DNA of 64,000 bases from Spongospora subterranea f. sp. subterranea (GCA_049724395.1 JAUGWO010000071.1:1-64000); one strand, 5' to 3'; counted from the stretch's first letter, positions 1 through 10,929 are shown. Notes: generated from the letters alone by a model not told the origin. Numbers and translations are program-made.

Positions 1-331
1 AAAAACGCACTTTAACAAGCCGAACTTCTTTTTGAAGATGAACTGCACGGCTATATTGATCGAAGAACTTTCATCAAACGGGTCGAACACGAGGAATATC
101 TTGGGTCTCGTCATGGGCCCACTCCTGCGACGGCGACATGGCGTTCTGAAACAATCAATGCTTTTGAATATTTGGAGCCACGTTCCCTGATTCCATACCG
201 AGAAAGCGGAGGAGGCGATTCTTGGAGCGACATTGGCCTGACAAGAGCCAATCTGATTATCCTCTTCAGGTTCAGACTGGATTGTCGCAGATCGAGTTGA
301 CCCGATCGCCACAAACAACAATCTCAACAAG
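1..331. other. No recognisable gene
   Basis: Neither strand carries a reading frame I recognise. It may be the upstream part of the transposase-like gene that follows, but nothing in the sequence proves this. Confidence 0.3.
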
Positions 332-923
332 TTGATGAGACGCATTGGAGAAATGGCGCAACTGGCCAGTTTAGTGCTGTTCGCCAAAGATGAGTTCAGA
401 CTTGAATTGAATATCAGTGCAGCTGCTTGTGACGACAATGGGCGTCCTCAGACGATTCTAAATGCTGCTCAAACTCACTTGGGCATGACTGTATATCAAA
501 GCACTGTGTACCCAGCGAAAGCAGTTGTTCGCTACATGCTACTTAACAGTCGTTGGAAGACGGTCGAACCACATGCCATCAACAATGAGCACACGTACAA
601 GCTATTGACAATGAATCTAATTTTATTCCGAACTAGCCTACACGGAGATGGGGGCCTTTATTGAAAATAGTAATGATCAAACCGAGCCTCTTATCAATGT
701 TCCGGTACTGCCACCCAGGAAAAGAGGCAGGGGTGCAGACGATGTTAATAGGTATTGAACTGTTAACAAGCTAAGTTGTCCTTCTTTTGAGCAATTGACT
801 TTGAATAGATCATTGTTAGTTCGGCGCAAGGGTAAATGTTTGGCCTGTATCAAGGCTGGTGCAAGTCCAATCAACAATCATCGTGCTGGAAGCTCCAGAT
901 GCCCTTCTAATGCCCCAACATGA
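332..923 (+). CDS. 3' part of a transposase-like gene with a zinc-binding tail
   Basis: An open frame runs over 332-664. After a change of frame a second coding stretch ends in the basic segment PPRKRGRGADDVNR. A 57-nt GT-AG intron (752-808) then joins it to SLLVRRKGKCLACIKAG, and translation stops at 921-923. The tail carries the pattern C-x2-C-x10-H-x6-C, which looks like a zinc knuckle. The same pattern with identical spacing ends the protein at 20,833-21,666, so both are probably distant copies of one mobile-element protein. Mutator-like transposases often end in a zinc knuckle, but theirs is more compact, so the family is not established. No catalytic core is visible in the window. The 5' part is either beyond the window edge or decayed. 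Confidence 0.4.
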
Positions 924-1559
924 CCGAAAAACCCTAATACATACATTAATTCAGTGAAACCCGTTAATGCAATACGCAATGCACTGGTGCCTTCGAGTGA
1001 GAATACAATGCTCAACATTATAATCAAGAAACAAACCACAGTGACAAACTACAAATTGATTCTAGTCCTCGGTTTTTTACTAAATCGATGTATGTATGCT
1101 CAGTTTACCAGGACGATCACTAATCACTATCTTGTACACGAGTTTCCACTCGGCTTATTCAATGGGCTGCATTGAAATCGTTCTATCGGCTGGAAGCAGT
1201 CAGTCAATCGCACTACTGACCCAAATTGATCCAATGATCCAAATTGATCCAACATTGCGCGCAATCACTTGTAAATACAGTGCAGTAGGGGGTATCACAC
1301 TATAGGTAATATCGAATCTCCCGCGGACATATTTTTGGCGGGAAATTCGGTTTTCCCGCATACCAAAATCAGCGTAAGATCCGTTTTGAAATTTGGGGGT
1401 GTCAAACCTGATCGTGCGAGTTTCCGAAAGAAGCCGATTGTTGAGGGACCTTGATGGCGCTTTAGTCATTTTAGTGGTTCAGCAACTTCTGTCTTCGATA
1501 CTCACACCCTGTCGTAGCAGCTCGGGCCCGCAAAACAGCAAACATGCTAATGGTTGTTA
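924..1559. other. Non-coding stretch with a dispersed repeat
   Basis: No gene is recognised. Around 1226-1275 lies a motif built on ATCCAAATTGATCCAACA. A similar motif occurs in the opposite orientation at about 6745-6806, with a handful of differences over about 35 bases. The two may be ends of, or fragments from, one dispersed repeat family. Confidence 0.3.
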
Positions 1560-1649
1560 AAGCAGGGGTCATGGAGCAGCGCTTTATCAACACTCGACGT
1601 AAACTCCAAAGAGCTGGGAGCTTTGAAAATTTTGCCCTTGCTTGAAGTT

Positions 1650-2685
1650 GATGAGTTCATTCAAGAAGTTCGAGTTTGTCAGCAAACTTTTGCTTTCATT
1701 CTGCACGAAATTGAAGGTAGTTTCCCTACTTAAGTAGAAGGTAAACTCACGCTGACATTCTGCAGACGACCCAATATTTCACAATAATTCTACCTGCCCG
1801 CAGCGTGAGACATGGATTCAGTTGGCCTGCGCTCTTGATCGTATTGGCCATTTTGGAAATGGATCAGCGGTCGGTAGAGTTGCCAGGGCTAAAGGAATAG
1901 GTTACGGAAGCGTAATCTTGTACACCAAACGAGTGATTCATGCCTTGAAGAACCTTTCTTTAAAGTATATTTATTGGCCTGATGCCTCCGAAAGAGAAAA
2001 ATTAAGCGCCTTTAATCTGACAGAATTCGGCTTCGATAATTGTATCTTATCAACCGATGGCACTCATGTCGTTCTGGCTCAGAAGCCAAACCTTGATGGT
2101 GAGGTGTACTATAACAGAAAGTGCACATACTCCATGAATGTGATGCTTACATTCGATCACAAACGGCAAATTCGTTATCTTATCGCTGGTTGGCCAGGAT
2201 CAGTTCATGATTCAAGTATATGGGAATCAGGACACGTCCACAAAGACCCCGAGAGATATTTCAGTCCTGGCCAGTATCAGTTTGGCGATTCAGGGTTTTC
2301 TCTTACCAGGCAAATGCTGGTCCCGTACCGTCAACCTGCAGCTTCAGTCGCAGAAAATGAAGAATTTAACTTCAGGCTTTCGCGAGGCCGTGTTGTTTCA
2401 GAACATGGCAATGGCATTTTGAAAGGTCGATGGCAGTCACTTCGTGCATTACCTATTTGCATTAACAAAGGCGTTCATGTCAATCTTGTTTGTGATTGGA
2501 TTGTTGCCAGCTGCGTTTTGCACAATATCGTCAATTCACGCCGACTGGTAGCAGACGAAGTTCCACTAGAACCTGTACATGAGGAAGATGCCCTTGGACA
2601 AGGAGGGCCAAATCAAATCATTCATGATTCCCTTCAACAGTGGCGTCGGGACATTCAACAGAAGGTACTGCATTACTGGGCATAA
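1650..2685 (+). CDS. PIF/Harbinger (HARBI1-type) DDE transposase
   Basis: This is the nuclease of a PIF/Harbinger DNA transposon. A first exon reading EVDEFIQEVRVCQQTFAF ends at 1716. A 49-nt intron (1717-1765) joins it to DDPIFHNNSTCPQRETWIQL, and translation continues to the stop at 2685. The DDE triad can be read: D in STDGTHVVL, D in FGDSGFSL, and E in VVSEHGNGILKGRW, followed by the family's C-terminal helix with SCVLHNIV. The catalytic domain looks whole. No in-frame ATG is seen at the start of the second exon, and the true N-terminus upstream of 1650 is unclear. A convergent gene at 2718-3772 is probably its DNA-binding partner. I could not find matching terminal inverted repeats or the expected 3-bp TWA target duplication. 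Confidence 0.8.
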
Positions 2686-2717
2686 CATTTATGGAAACAG
2701 AAGCAATGGCAAACTTT

Positions 2718-3772
2718 TTATGGAAACACAAGAAGTAAAGCTTCCTTTATCTCTTCAATGCTGTGACCCGCCTGCTTGAGACTGGCCACCATGTTGCCTT
2801 TGGCAACCTGTATTGCTAAAAGTGATTGATCTTCCCGCTTCTGGGCTTCGATCGCTGCAAGTTTTTCCTGTAAGGCCATTTCTCTGTCCAGTTTCTGGCG
2901 GTCAAACTCAAGTTGATTGACTTGAATTTCGGCCAAGACAGCGGCAAAATCCTTTTTCTGATTCTTTGGGAGAATATTTTGAGGGGTATTGTGGAGAGGA
3001 AACTCCATTTTTGATCTGCATCTTTTGAATGGACGGCGACGCGATGACGTAATCGACCGTCCGGCGCTACTTTTCTCGGTTACTGTAAAATCAAGCACGC
3101 GGTCAGGCGACTGGACCCTCTCGTCACGAGGATCCAAAGAAACTTGGCTCTCAGAAGCATTGTTCAGCGAGTGGGGGTCATCAATATCTTCCTCTTCAGC
3201 GTCATTTGAATTTTCGGAATCGATATCACTCTCCGACGAAATATTTTGGCCAACGCTTGAGAACGTGTTAAAAAACTGGCTACCTACGCCGGGAATAGGT
3301 TTCCTAATTCAACAACAGCGGATGGTGCAATATTCTGCCGGTGACCAAACAACGCGTCCATGCGCGAGTAAAAGGGACATTGCGACTCGAGCTTGTCCTC
3401 AATTGTGAGGATGTCTTTGGCTCTGTCTTTGTCGTCAACGCCCCATCCGGTTTGTGACCGTTCTTTCCTGGTTTTCTTGTACAGTTTCCAGTAGCTGTTA
3501 TATCGGCTCTTAGCGTCCTCATGGGACCAATGGCGGTCCTTCTGATTAATCATAGAATTAACAAAAGCCGCCATGTCTTTGAAACCTTCAATTTTTTTTA
3601 ACTTCTGGCCGGCGACCATTGCCTTGCCCTGGGCAGCTCCTCCAGTGACAAGCAGGAAATTTTCTGGATTCTCCAAAAACGTCACTATTGCCAGGATCTC
3701 GGTTTTGCTGGTGCGTTTGCGACCGATGGTGGAGACCTTTCCCGGCATCGTTATCTCAAATGATGAATCCAA
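2718..3772 (-). CDS. Myb/SANT-like DNA-binding protein, partner of the Harbinger transposase
   Basis: The N-terminal part (3772 down to about 3290) carries a trihelix/Myb-like region with evenly spaced aromatics, for example HWSHEDAKSRYNSYWKLYKK, then WGVDDKDRAKD. A changed frame downstream gives an acidic serine-rich linker, a basic patch (SSRRRPFKRCR) and a C-terminal coiled coil rich in K, E and Q (AVLAEIQVNQLEFDRQKLDR). Two-gene Harbinger elements typically encode a Myb-like protein that brings the transposase to the ends, and the convergent layout with only 32 nt between the stops fits this. The frame changes once near 3290, by an indel or an unrecognised small intron, so the gene may be broken. 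Its link to the element is inference from position and fold. Confidence 0.6.
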
Positions 3773-3786
3773 AATCTGCGCCCACG

Positions 3787-5171
3787 GGAAATCCGAATCT
3801 TAATTAAGGGCAGTAACGAATTTAGTTGTTACCCACCCACCAACAACCCGACGCAGTTTAAAACTGCGTACTACACGGTAACAACCCAACCTTTTGAGTC
3901 GGTTTTTATGACTTTTTTTTGAATAAAATGACGGTCTGTGTGCTAGTGTTCCAGTACCAAGTCCTAGGAGTACTAATCGATGATGTCGTGGAAGCCGGAT
4001 GGACGACGGGGCTGTCGTATCATTTCAAACCGAGTGCATGCCATTTTTGAGCGTTGCGGAGAACGACATTCCAAAGAAGCCGAATTAGGCTGGAGCAGCT
4101 GGTTTTTGAGAAGAGTTTATAGCGGCTCAGACGAGAAAATGGAATAATGTGCCGCTTTATCCAAAATTATGAAGCGTTTGTTTGTGGTCTATCAACCGTT
4201 GCAGCACGTCCTTCTCCTCAGCGCTCAGCAACGGCATGCACTCGCCTTTCAAATGGTACGACAGCCCAGCCGTCCATCCTTTTTCGAGGTTCGTTCGCTG
4301 CCGTTTGTACAGCCGCCTATCGCCTCGTTCCATGGCTTGAAGCCGACGCATACAGGGCGAGAACCTTTTGCCGAAACCACCTGGATGGACAGACCCATCG
4401 GCATCCGGGATTGCTTAATGTGAACGTTATCAGAACCGTGGGCATCGGCAAACTTCCATATAGACGCACGGTTTCGACGTTTCTTCAAACATACTCGAAT
4501 TTGCATCAGAATTTGATAGCGGATCTGAAGTAAAGTTGAACTTATGTGTCTCTTCTTCTGCAATGGATTGGGGCGGCGATTTGCAAGACGCATCCTGCGG
4601 CGACTTCGGTGGTGAAGTATCTTTGTATAAAAGCTTTGGGCATGGACTGTGGATACGAGGGGGCCAGAAGCTCATCCGTCAGCGATGTATCGACACGATC
4701 GCCGTTAACAGTTGTAAGCGACAGCAATGCCTTGCACCCGTTGACCAGGAACCTTTGGAGCTCGGTCATTCTATCGAGCAATAAAAAGACGTTAATATAT
4801 AGGAAAATGGATCTCCAAAATCGCCAAGGTTGAGTCAAGTCTCAACGGGGTGACAATTGAAAAAAGCTAGGGTTTGGGTTGTTACCGTGTAGTAAAAGCT
4901 AGGGTTTGGGTTGTTACCGTGTAGTAAAGGCTAGGGTTTGGGTTGTTACCGTGTAGTAAAAGCTAGGGTTTGGGTTGTTACCGTGTAGTAAAAGCTAGGG
5001 TTTGGGTTGTTACCGTGTAGTAAAAGCTAGGGTTTGGGTTGTTACCGTGTAGTACAAGCTAGGGTTTGGGTTGTTACCGTGTAGTACGCAGTTTTAAACT
5101 GCGTGGGTTGTTATTGGGTGGGTAACAACTAAATTCGTACAGCTCGTATCTTAATTAAGATTCGGATTTCC
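3787..5171. mobile_element. Non-autonomous DNA transposon with terminal inverted repeats of about 105 bp
   Basis: The left arm starting at 3787 (GGAAATCCGAATCTTAATTA) reappears inverted at the right end (to 5171). Shared blocks include GAATTTAGTTGTTACCCACC and CGCAGTTTAAAACTGCGTAC. The arms differ mainly by a short block about 20 bases from the tips. Inside are two diverged inverted copies of a segment around 3985-4080 and 4195-4335. They read as GWTTGLSYHFK on the plus strand and GWTAGLSYHLK on the minus strand. No intact gene is present. The element lies directly beside the Harbinger pair. A clear target-site duplication was not found. Confidence 0.6.
4863..5090 (+). repeat. Seven-copy 32-nt tandem repeat
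   Basis: Seven near-identical units contain GCTAGGGTTTGGGTTGTTAC followed by CGTGTAGTA. The array runs straight into the right terminal inverted repeat of the surrounding element, and its unit includes the inner end of that repeat (GGGTTGTTACCGTGTAGTA). The array therefore looks like a local amplification of the repeat edge. The GGGTTTGGG core resembles telomeric DNA only in part. Confidence 0.9.
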
Positions 5172-5694
5172 GGGCTATATATACATCAGGGAAATTCGGA
5201 TTTTAAACTGCGCAAAATTGCAAATTTGATAGCCCCTAGTGTATGTTTATCTACTGTAATGTTCAGAGTCCGTATAGCGCTTTTCAAAGTCCCCGTTTGA
5301 CCAGGAATTTCCCAGATACAAGTTGTTTGCCCAGTAAAGGTTTCGACCACACCTAACGATCTTCAGTCAGGTACAATTGATGGAAGAACGATTGTTTGAC
5401 GAGTAACTGACAATTCAGCGGAATCTTGCTGGAATCAAGAGCCAGAATCGCCCCTTTTATCGTCGTGTGTACAATATTTTTTGCAGATATCAAAACAGTC
5501 ATGTAAATTTGTATTTAAATTCTTGAAAGCAATCTTCGTATCCTGGATGCAATCTCGTGATTTCAGTAATTTCCCGCTGCATTTGCAGGCTATACTTGTG
5601 GGCAATCGTTCTTCCTGACTGAAGATCGAACGTTTCAATCGGTATCATCCTACGAAATATGAAGTTTTGACGGAACGAATGTTGAGACCTCCTG
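5172..5694. other. Decayed sequence with a short inverted LINE-like piece
   Basis: No gene is recognised. The last 32 bases or so (about 5668-5697) are an inverted copy of the start of the LINE fragment at 5703, separated from it by only 5-7 bases. The remainder has weak open frames on the minus strand without recognisable motifs. Confidence 0.4.
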
Positions 5695-5708
5695 AGTGGC
5701 ATCGACTC

Positions 5709-5970
5709 AGGAGGTCTCAACATTCGTCCCGTCAGACAACATCTGAAGAATCTGAGAATGGAAATGAGTGACTTATGCCGACACTGTAATGAACGTATAG
5801 AGACTGTAGAGCACCAAGTACTCCACTGCGCAGCCCTACAGAGCAAGTTACAGCACAGCAGAGACGAATTTGACAAATTAGGGACTGATTTCGAGACAGC
5901 ACTATGGACACATCCGACAGAAATGAATCGAATACTAAACAAAGCGAGACGAAGAGGATGTTTTATCTGA
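5709..5970 (+). CDS. C-terminal end of a LINE ORF2 protein
   Basis: About 85 residues remain. They contain the C-x2-C...H-x4-C pattern in CRHCNERIETVEHQVLHC that closes ORF2 of many non-LTR elements, downstream of the reverse transcriptase (and RNase H, where present). No catalytic residues of the reverse transcriptase remain. Function is lost because of 5' truncation. The call rests on the cysteine pattern and on the flanking target-site duplication. Confidence 0.6.
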
Positions 5971-6485
5971 TAATGGTTATACGAGAGAGGAGAAACCCTC
6001 TTAAAAACTCCCAGAGGAGAAAACCTCTATAACAAAAATAATCAGCTGGCTTGCGATGAAGGCGACATGTCCTGCAGCAATGGTGTTCCGTAAGGAATTT
6101 CCCCTGTGTCCCAATGGGTTTCGGGGTTTTAGTGAGCCGGGTCATCCTAACCTCACACTACCATTGTTGTGGGTCAGAATGCTGAGCAACGTATATGTTA
6201 GGAACACTCCCATATATTCCTAACATTCGCGGCTTCGCCGCAGTTCCGCCGCAGTTTTCCGACAAGAATGACCTCTGGCTGGTCATTCTTGTCAACACCT
6301 TGTATAGCCTGTAATACACTTCGGTTTTATTTCAACGGATCTGGTTCCTCCTAACAGTATAGCGAAGGTCCTTATCGCAAACGCAGGAATTTGTGCCCAG
6401 ATGGCGAGCAATCGTCATCTGGCCTTAGAGTAGATATGGGTACTACAGACCTAACACAAATGTGTTAAACTCAATCACAAAAAAA
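5709..6485 (+). mobile_element. 5'-truncated LINE insertion with target-site duplication
   Basis: The insert is flanked by a 14-bp direct repeat AGTGGCATCGACTC at 5695-5708 and 6486-6499. It ends in a short A run, as expected for target-primed reverse transcription. Its start encodes the end of a non-LTR reverse-transcriptase protein with the cysteine motif DLCRHCNERIETVEHQVLHC, stopping at 5970. The rest is 3' untranslated sequence. That part contains a 13-bp stem GACAAGAATGACC with a 7-nt loop near 6261-6293, and several short GC-rich inverted repeats around 6230-6256. Truncation leaves under 800 bases of the element. Confidence 0.75.
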
Positions 6486-6499
6486 AGTGGCATCGACTC

Positions 6500-7013
6500 G
6501 TTGATCATGAACTGGAAGTTCATGATGAGGATTGTAGGAATGAGGGGTCAATTTTCGTATCGCTCCAGATGCCAGGAGCTCAGCCGTCCCCGGGCATGCC
6601 ACCTGCAGTGATGATGACCGTCAGCGACTGCATCGATAATACGACGAGAAGGGAGCGGAGCCATTGTGCATTGAACGCGAGAGCCGTGAAGGATACCGAT
6701 CCGGGATATTGATATTGATCAATTCTCCACAACTGTATATGAGCAAGTGTACATTGTAGGAACACTTGTGAGTGACTGCGCACAGTGTTGGATCAATTTG
6801 GACCATTGCATTTAAATTGAATCCGCCCGAAGCAGTGACTCTGCCAGACTTCAAGTTCGCGAACTTCAAGTGCGCGAACTTAAAGGTACCGGTTTTTCCG
6901 TGGCAAGAACTAACCCCCGTTCAGAGTCCGTCACGGAATTATTCACTTGAAAGTGGTGATGTCATAAAGCCCGCAGAACTCCGAAACCACGACTGAACCA
7001 CGATAAAACCACA
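6500..7013. other. No recognisable gene
   Basis: The stretch holds the opposite-orientation copy (about 6745-6806) of the repeat noted near 1226-1275, and a short direct repeat GCGAACTTCAAG/GCGCGAACTTAAAG near 6857-6882. Nothing else is supported. Confidence 0.3.
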
Positions 7014-7996
7014 GTGCCGATTTCGCCAGACGCAATGGTCAGGACTACTGTGGGGGGTGCGTCGTCAAATGCAATCCGAAAGAACGCCTACGTGTACCAG
7101 ATACTCGACGATGTCAAGTTGGCCGCTGACGAGGGCATCGAATTGACCATCAGGCAGCTGGAGTTGACCACCGCTTTTGAGAAACGGACGAAACTCGGCA
7201 GCACGCCGCTGAAAATCAACTCAATCCTCAAGTACGACACGTTTTTTCAAAGCGTTACGGTACATGTTTTCGTTCGTAGACGACTACCAGAGCTTGGTGA
7301 ACATTCGATCATCCCCCAGAGCCGTTCGTCCCGTCAATGTCGATCGACTCTATTCAACTGCTTATCGACAGCAAAACCGGCGTTAAAGGGGAACCCCTCT
7401 TCAATCGGCACGGGGTCTTGGTCAAGGATATATTCGGACGGCCAATGGTTGCCCAAGGTGGCTGGAACGATCCCGCGATCGTTGCACAGCTGCTGTCGGC
7501 GGTCAACGGTATTCACTCTGCTCGACAGCAACGTGGCCAGAATCTTGAGGCATGTGATCGCTGCATTGCTGAAGACCAAACGGGCCAGTTGGCAGGATGT
7601 GTATTTCATCGTGGCACTCCCTTGCTGTGGGAAAAGGGTAATCCCAAGGAGTCAGAGATGTTGACAGATGCTGTGAAGCAGATCAAGATTGACCGGCCTG
7701 ATTATGTGCCAAAGGGCGATACACCACTGTCTCCATGGGAACTGATTTCAATGCGGACGCATCTGATAAGCCAGAACACAGTGTGGGATTTGATGATATG
7801 GACAATGACCCTGATTGCCTGTAAACTGTTTCGAGAGAGGATGAGGTCGGCTCGTTATCATTCGAGTCGATATTTCAATGCGGACGCATCTGATAAGCCA
7901 GAACACAGTGTGGGATTTGATGATATGGACAACGACCCTGATTGCCTGTAAACTGTTTCGAGAGAGGATGAGGTCGGCTCGTTATCATTCGAGTAA
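7014..7996 (+). CDS. Unrecognised protein-coding remnant with a cysteine-rich segment and acidic tail
   Basis: Coding-like sequence starts near 7030 with an alanine- and leucine-rich helical region (NAYVYQILDDVKLAADEG). After a frame change near 7270-7340 it continues with FGRPMVAQGGWNDPAIVAQL and a possible metal-binding stretch ACDRCIAEDQTGQLAGCVFH. The last part is duplicated in tandem with a 127-bp period, which forces a frame change. The second copy reads as an acidic C-terminus, SDKPEHSVGFDDMDNDPDCL. I do not recognise the family. It may be a host gene damaged by the duplication or an accessory gene of a mobile element. Confidence 0.35.
7744..7996 (+). repeat. Tandem duplication, 127-bp period, two copies
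   Basis: Two copies start at about 7744 and 7871 and differ by about one base (GACAATGACC versus GACAACGACC). The near identity points to a recent duplication. Confidence 0.85.
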
Positions 7997-8283
7997 ACTC
8001 TGGATAGGCAATGTAATCAGGTGGGGGCAGGTCCCATTCGGTGTGGTCGTTAGGACAGATTATGTTGCTGAATCCAGCTGGTCTAATAGGTTCCTTCATT
8101 GGATACCCAAGCTACTTGTAGCGGCCAGGCGGAAGTAGGGAAAGCCTGGTAGTACACAGGCTTACTCAACCCATAAGAACCCGCGATCCTTTGTATACCA
8201 TATTATACCATACCATCGTGTCATGCGGTTGGATCGTTTGGCCACACAACTTCATGATGACTGTTTGCGGTGTCACTGCATCG

Positions 8284-8960
8284 TTATCTGAGGTATTGTC
8301 GATATCCGACATTATTCGTTCTACAATTGAGTACAGGACAACGCTCTCGACCCGAGAACAGCTTTTCGAATGTATCGGCAGCCTGACCAACCTTGAACAA
8401 AAAAACAAATATCGGGACATTGCTCCATCGATATTTAGCGGAGCTCGGAAAGACAGATTCGGGGCAAATCAATCCTTCTTCAAGGGCGGCTGATTCGAAA
8501 GAGGAAGAATCAGGACGTGAGCAAGGTCCGACAGGCGGCGAGGCGAAACGTCGTCGGTGTGGCGATGAAGACCTTCCGGTTCTTGCGTTAAACCTCTGCT
8601 GTCCTGTGTTGAGTTGCGCCCCGACGAAGCCAGACATTAAATATTCCATATTGCCATACCCCGGATCTCCGTACATGACTTTGCCCATCAACGATCGTAT
8701 TGTAGAAAAGCGTTCGAGAATTCCAGACCGCAACAGCATGGTACTGTCGTGGCGGCATCCCTCACATGGATTCGCCATCGAGATGATTAAACAATCCGGG
8801 TTGGTAATTACCTGAAAGTTCAACCCATGCCGACGCTTGTGCCCGGAATCAAGTTCCCGTTGTAAATCTTCTCGTCGACTGGGGCGGGCTGATGGGCAGC
8901 AGCAGAAATATTTTGTGCCGTCGATATATCCGAAACAGTTCTGTATTGAAGCTCCTGGTA
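8284..8960 (-). pseudogene. PIF/Harbinger transposase fragment
   Basis: Reading on the minus strand from about 8960, the sequence gives CFGYIDGTKYFCC (first catalytic D), then SGHKRRHGLNFQVITNPDCL, EGCRHDSTMLLRSGILERF and YGDPGYGNMEYLMSGFVGAQ (second catalytic D). These are the expected blocks of the DDE_Tnp_4 domain in order. The family's E-containing helix and C-terminus are missing and replaced by unrelated sequence. It belongs to a different Harbinger lineage from the copies at 1.6-2.7 kb and 35.5-36.4 kb, judging by the residues around both aspartates. Confidence 0.65.
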
Positions 8961-8969
8961 GAGAACAAT

Positions 8970-9490
8970 GTCAGTAACAAAATGATATATTTACTGTTTT
9001 TATAACTTTGTCGGCAATGGCTGTACAATCTGATTCAACTCGACTTTCCAGAATGTGTTCAGAGAGAAAAATATTCTCCCAATGTATCAAGTACAGTTGT
9101 TCAACAACGTGAGAGATTATTCGGGAACAGGGAGATTTTGACCTCTTAAACATCTGTTGGATGTCTTTCAAGCTGGGGCACACAGCTGGTATTAGATCTG
9201 TTAACTACAGGTTTGATGGATTTCAACCTGCATGGATAGGCCAGTGGAAAGAGAAGCATTGCCAGCCCATCAGCTCGCAATTTCACGTCATTCTCAGATG
9301 TGACAATTGTTTCTGGCAATTGTAAGACCTCAGCTAAAACATAGATTTCCCGCTTCGTCTGAAGCGGAAATCTTCGAAATCCGATTCAAACATGTCGGCG
9401 ATGCCTCTCTGTGTCAAGGGCAAGCACCGAGACCTTGCAGGCAATCTGGCAACTATAATTGCGAATGGTTTATTGGAACGGATTTCATAT
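8970..9490. other. No recognisable gene
   Basis: Short open frames occur on both strands, but none carries a motif I recognise. Confidence 0.3.
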
Positions 9491-9493
9491 ACC

Positions 9494-10196
9494 TTAATCC
9501 GTTTGAAAAATGGAAAATGGCCCTTGTGATGACGGGACATAAACAATGGCTGGATCAGGCACCTGGTTCTCGTGTGTGGAGGAGAATGACTGGTTAACGT
9601 GGGCTGAATCACGACACTCTGTTGCAACTTTCGCCGACGACGGCGGATATCCAGCGTGTGTAGCAGGATTACAACAGCCACGAAAACCACGTCCTCCATT
9701 GGATTTGGGACACAAAGTGCAGATTTGGGTAAAAGACGGCTTGGCAGAGAACGTTTCAAATCGCCTTACCATTTTTTTTTTTGGTTTGTTGCTGTTTAAT
9801 AACTTGTTGGTCAGTTGGATGATGGCTCGATCCGCAATTCCTTTTTCGTCAGTTTTTCGGAGTCGTTCAGCTTTAAGGAGACGGTCGTTGAATTGTTTGG
9901 TGGCATAATCAACTGAGATATCGTCCAGGATATCCATCAGAACCGAGTTGAGTCTGTCTTCATTCTGAACCTGCCAGTTAAGATCTGGACGAGGTAATAA
10001 GATTCCTGATAGTTTGGGCTGTTTCTGAGAGTAGTTGTGTCTTCAACAGTTCGCTCTGATTAGCTGCTTGATCAGAACAGTGGATTTGCATAGCCTTGAG
10101 GGGTTTTCTAGAGATATAAAGAATTGCAGTGCGAGCTGATTCTGTAATTGCCGTTAAATTTGCATCGATGCCAGCTACCTTGAAGTGGATGGCCAC
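9494..10196 (-). CDS. Hypothetical protein, probably two exons
   Basis: An upstream minus-strand frame from 10,196 (start VAGIDANLTAITESARTA) and a downstream frame from about 10,010 (LLPRPDLNWQVQNEDRLNSV) can be joined by an intron ending near 10,000. The second part has a charged helical stretch (KQFNDRLLKAERLRKTDEKG) and a later segment with C-x2-C (ICTLCPKSN). No family is recognised, and it may not be functional. Confidence 0.25.
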
Positions 10197-10301
10197 TGAT
10201 TTTTTTGTATCAAAGCATTAAAACACATCGGAAAAAGTTTTCTGAACAAGTTTTATGGGGTTCCGTGATCCTACGCGTGTTTGAAATTTCTTTGGCGTTT
10301 T

Positions 10302-10682
10302 TCACTGGGGCATTACCGTTGTGTTCTTATGGCAATAGCATTTCGAACAAAACATCAATATGACCACCCGAAAATTGATGACCCCCTTCGTTCTTCTCCG
10401 GTTGTGCTGGACTTTGCCGTTGAAGACAGAAACAAGAAAGGAGCCGAATGGGTGACCGATGGAGGTAAACCTGACCTTTTTGACGAAAATATAGTCAATG
10501 GGCGAGGCCGGTTCTGACGAAATCTCAACCGAGCTGGCTTCAACGAGGAAGTCGGTTGGTTCCTGGCATTCTGAACAATGAAGGAATCTTTCGGAGTCCA
10601 ACTCGTTTGTGGAAGAACGAGGGGAAACTTGTCGGCACCGTTTGCGACGATGACCCCTGAACGAGCGATGTGTGGAAACCAT
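10302..10682 (-). CDS. Hypothetical protein with two C-x2-C pairs
   Basis: This minus-strand frame of about 126 residues contains HCSECQEP and, about 65 residues later, MFCSKCYC. The paired C-x2-C motifs suggest a zinc-binding fold. The residues between them match no family I can name, and the start is uncertain. It may be an exon of a longer gene. Confidence 0.25.
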   Translation of the reverse strand: MVSTHRSFRGHRRKRCRQVSPRSSTNELDSERFLHCSECQEPTDFLVEASSVEISSEPASPIDYIFVKKVRFTSIGHPFGSFLVSVFNGKVQHNRRRTKGVINFRVVILMFCSKCYCHKNTTVMPQ

Positions 10683-10849
10683 ACGTCAAGTGTGGCGGCG
10701 TGATAGATCTGCGTTGGCAATGGAAGAGTACGATGACAATGTTCCAGGTCGATTTATCGATTTATCAACCAGACCCATGGAATCAAATATGCGGGTTGAA
10801 TGCGCCTACAAATACAGACGACTTCTGTTGAGACCGTCAAAATTTCACG

Positions 10850-10925
10850 GGATTTAACACCTGAGGCATTGATTGTGAACGGGTCGAGTTCGACACCTGA
10901 GGCATTGATTGTGAATGGGTCGAAC
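10850..10925 (+). repeat. Short tandem duplication
   Basis: ACACCTGAGGCATTGATTGT followed by GAAYGGGTCGA occurs twice in tandem with a period of about 35-36 bases and about one difference. Confidence 0.8.
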
Positions 10926-10929
10926 AATT

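Noticed and set aside
4863-5090. Telomere repeat array
   Set aside because: The GGGTTT core is embedded in a 32-nt unit that also contains TTACCGTGTAGTAAAAGC, and the unit derives from the adjacent transposon end. It is not a simple telomeric repeat and lies far from a sequence end.
6230-6420. Ribosomal RNA fragment
   Set aside because: The GC-rich hairpins look RNA-like, but I could match no rRNA core sequence. The stretch is better explained as the 3' untranslated part of the LINE.
10302-10682. Mis18 or Yippee-like domain suggested by two C-x2-C pairs
   Set aside because: The spacing and the residues between the pairs do not fit those families; kept only as a hypothetical protein.
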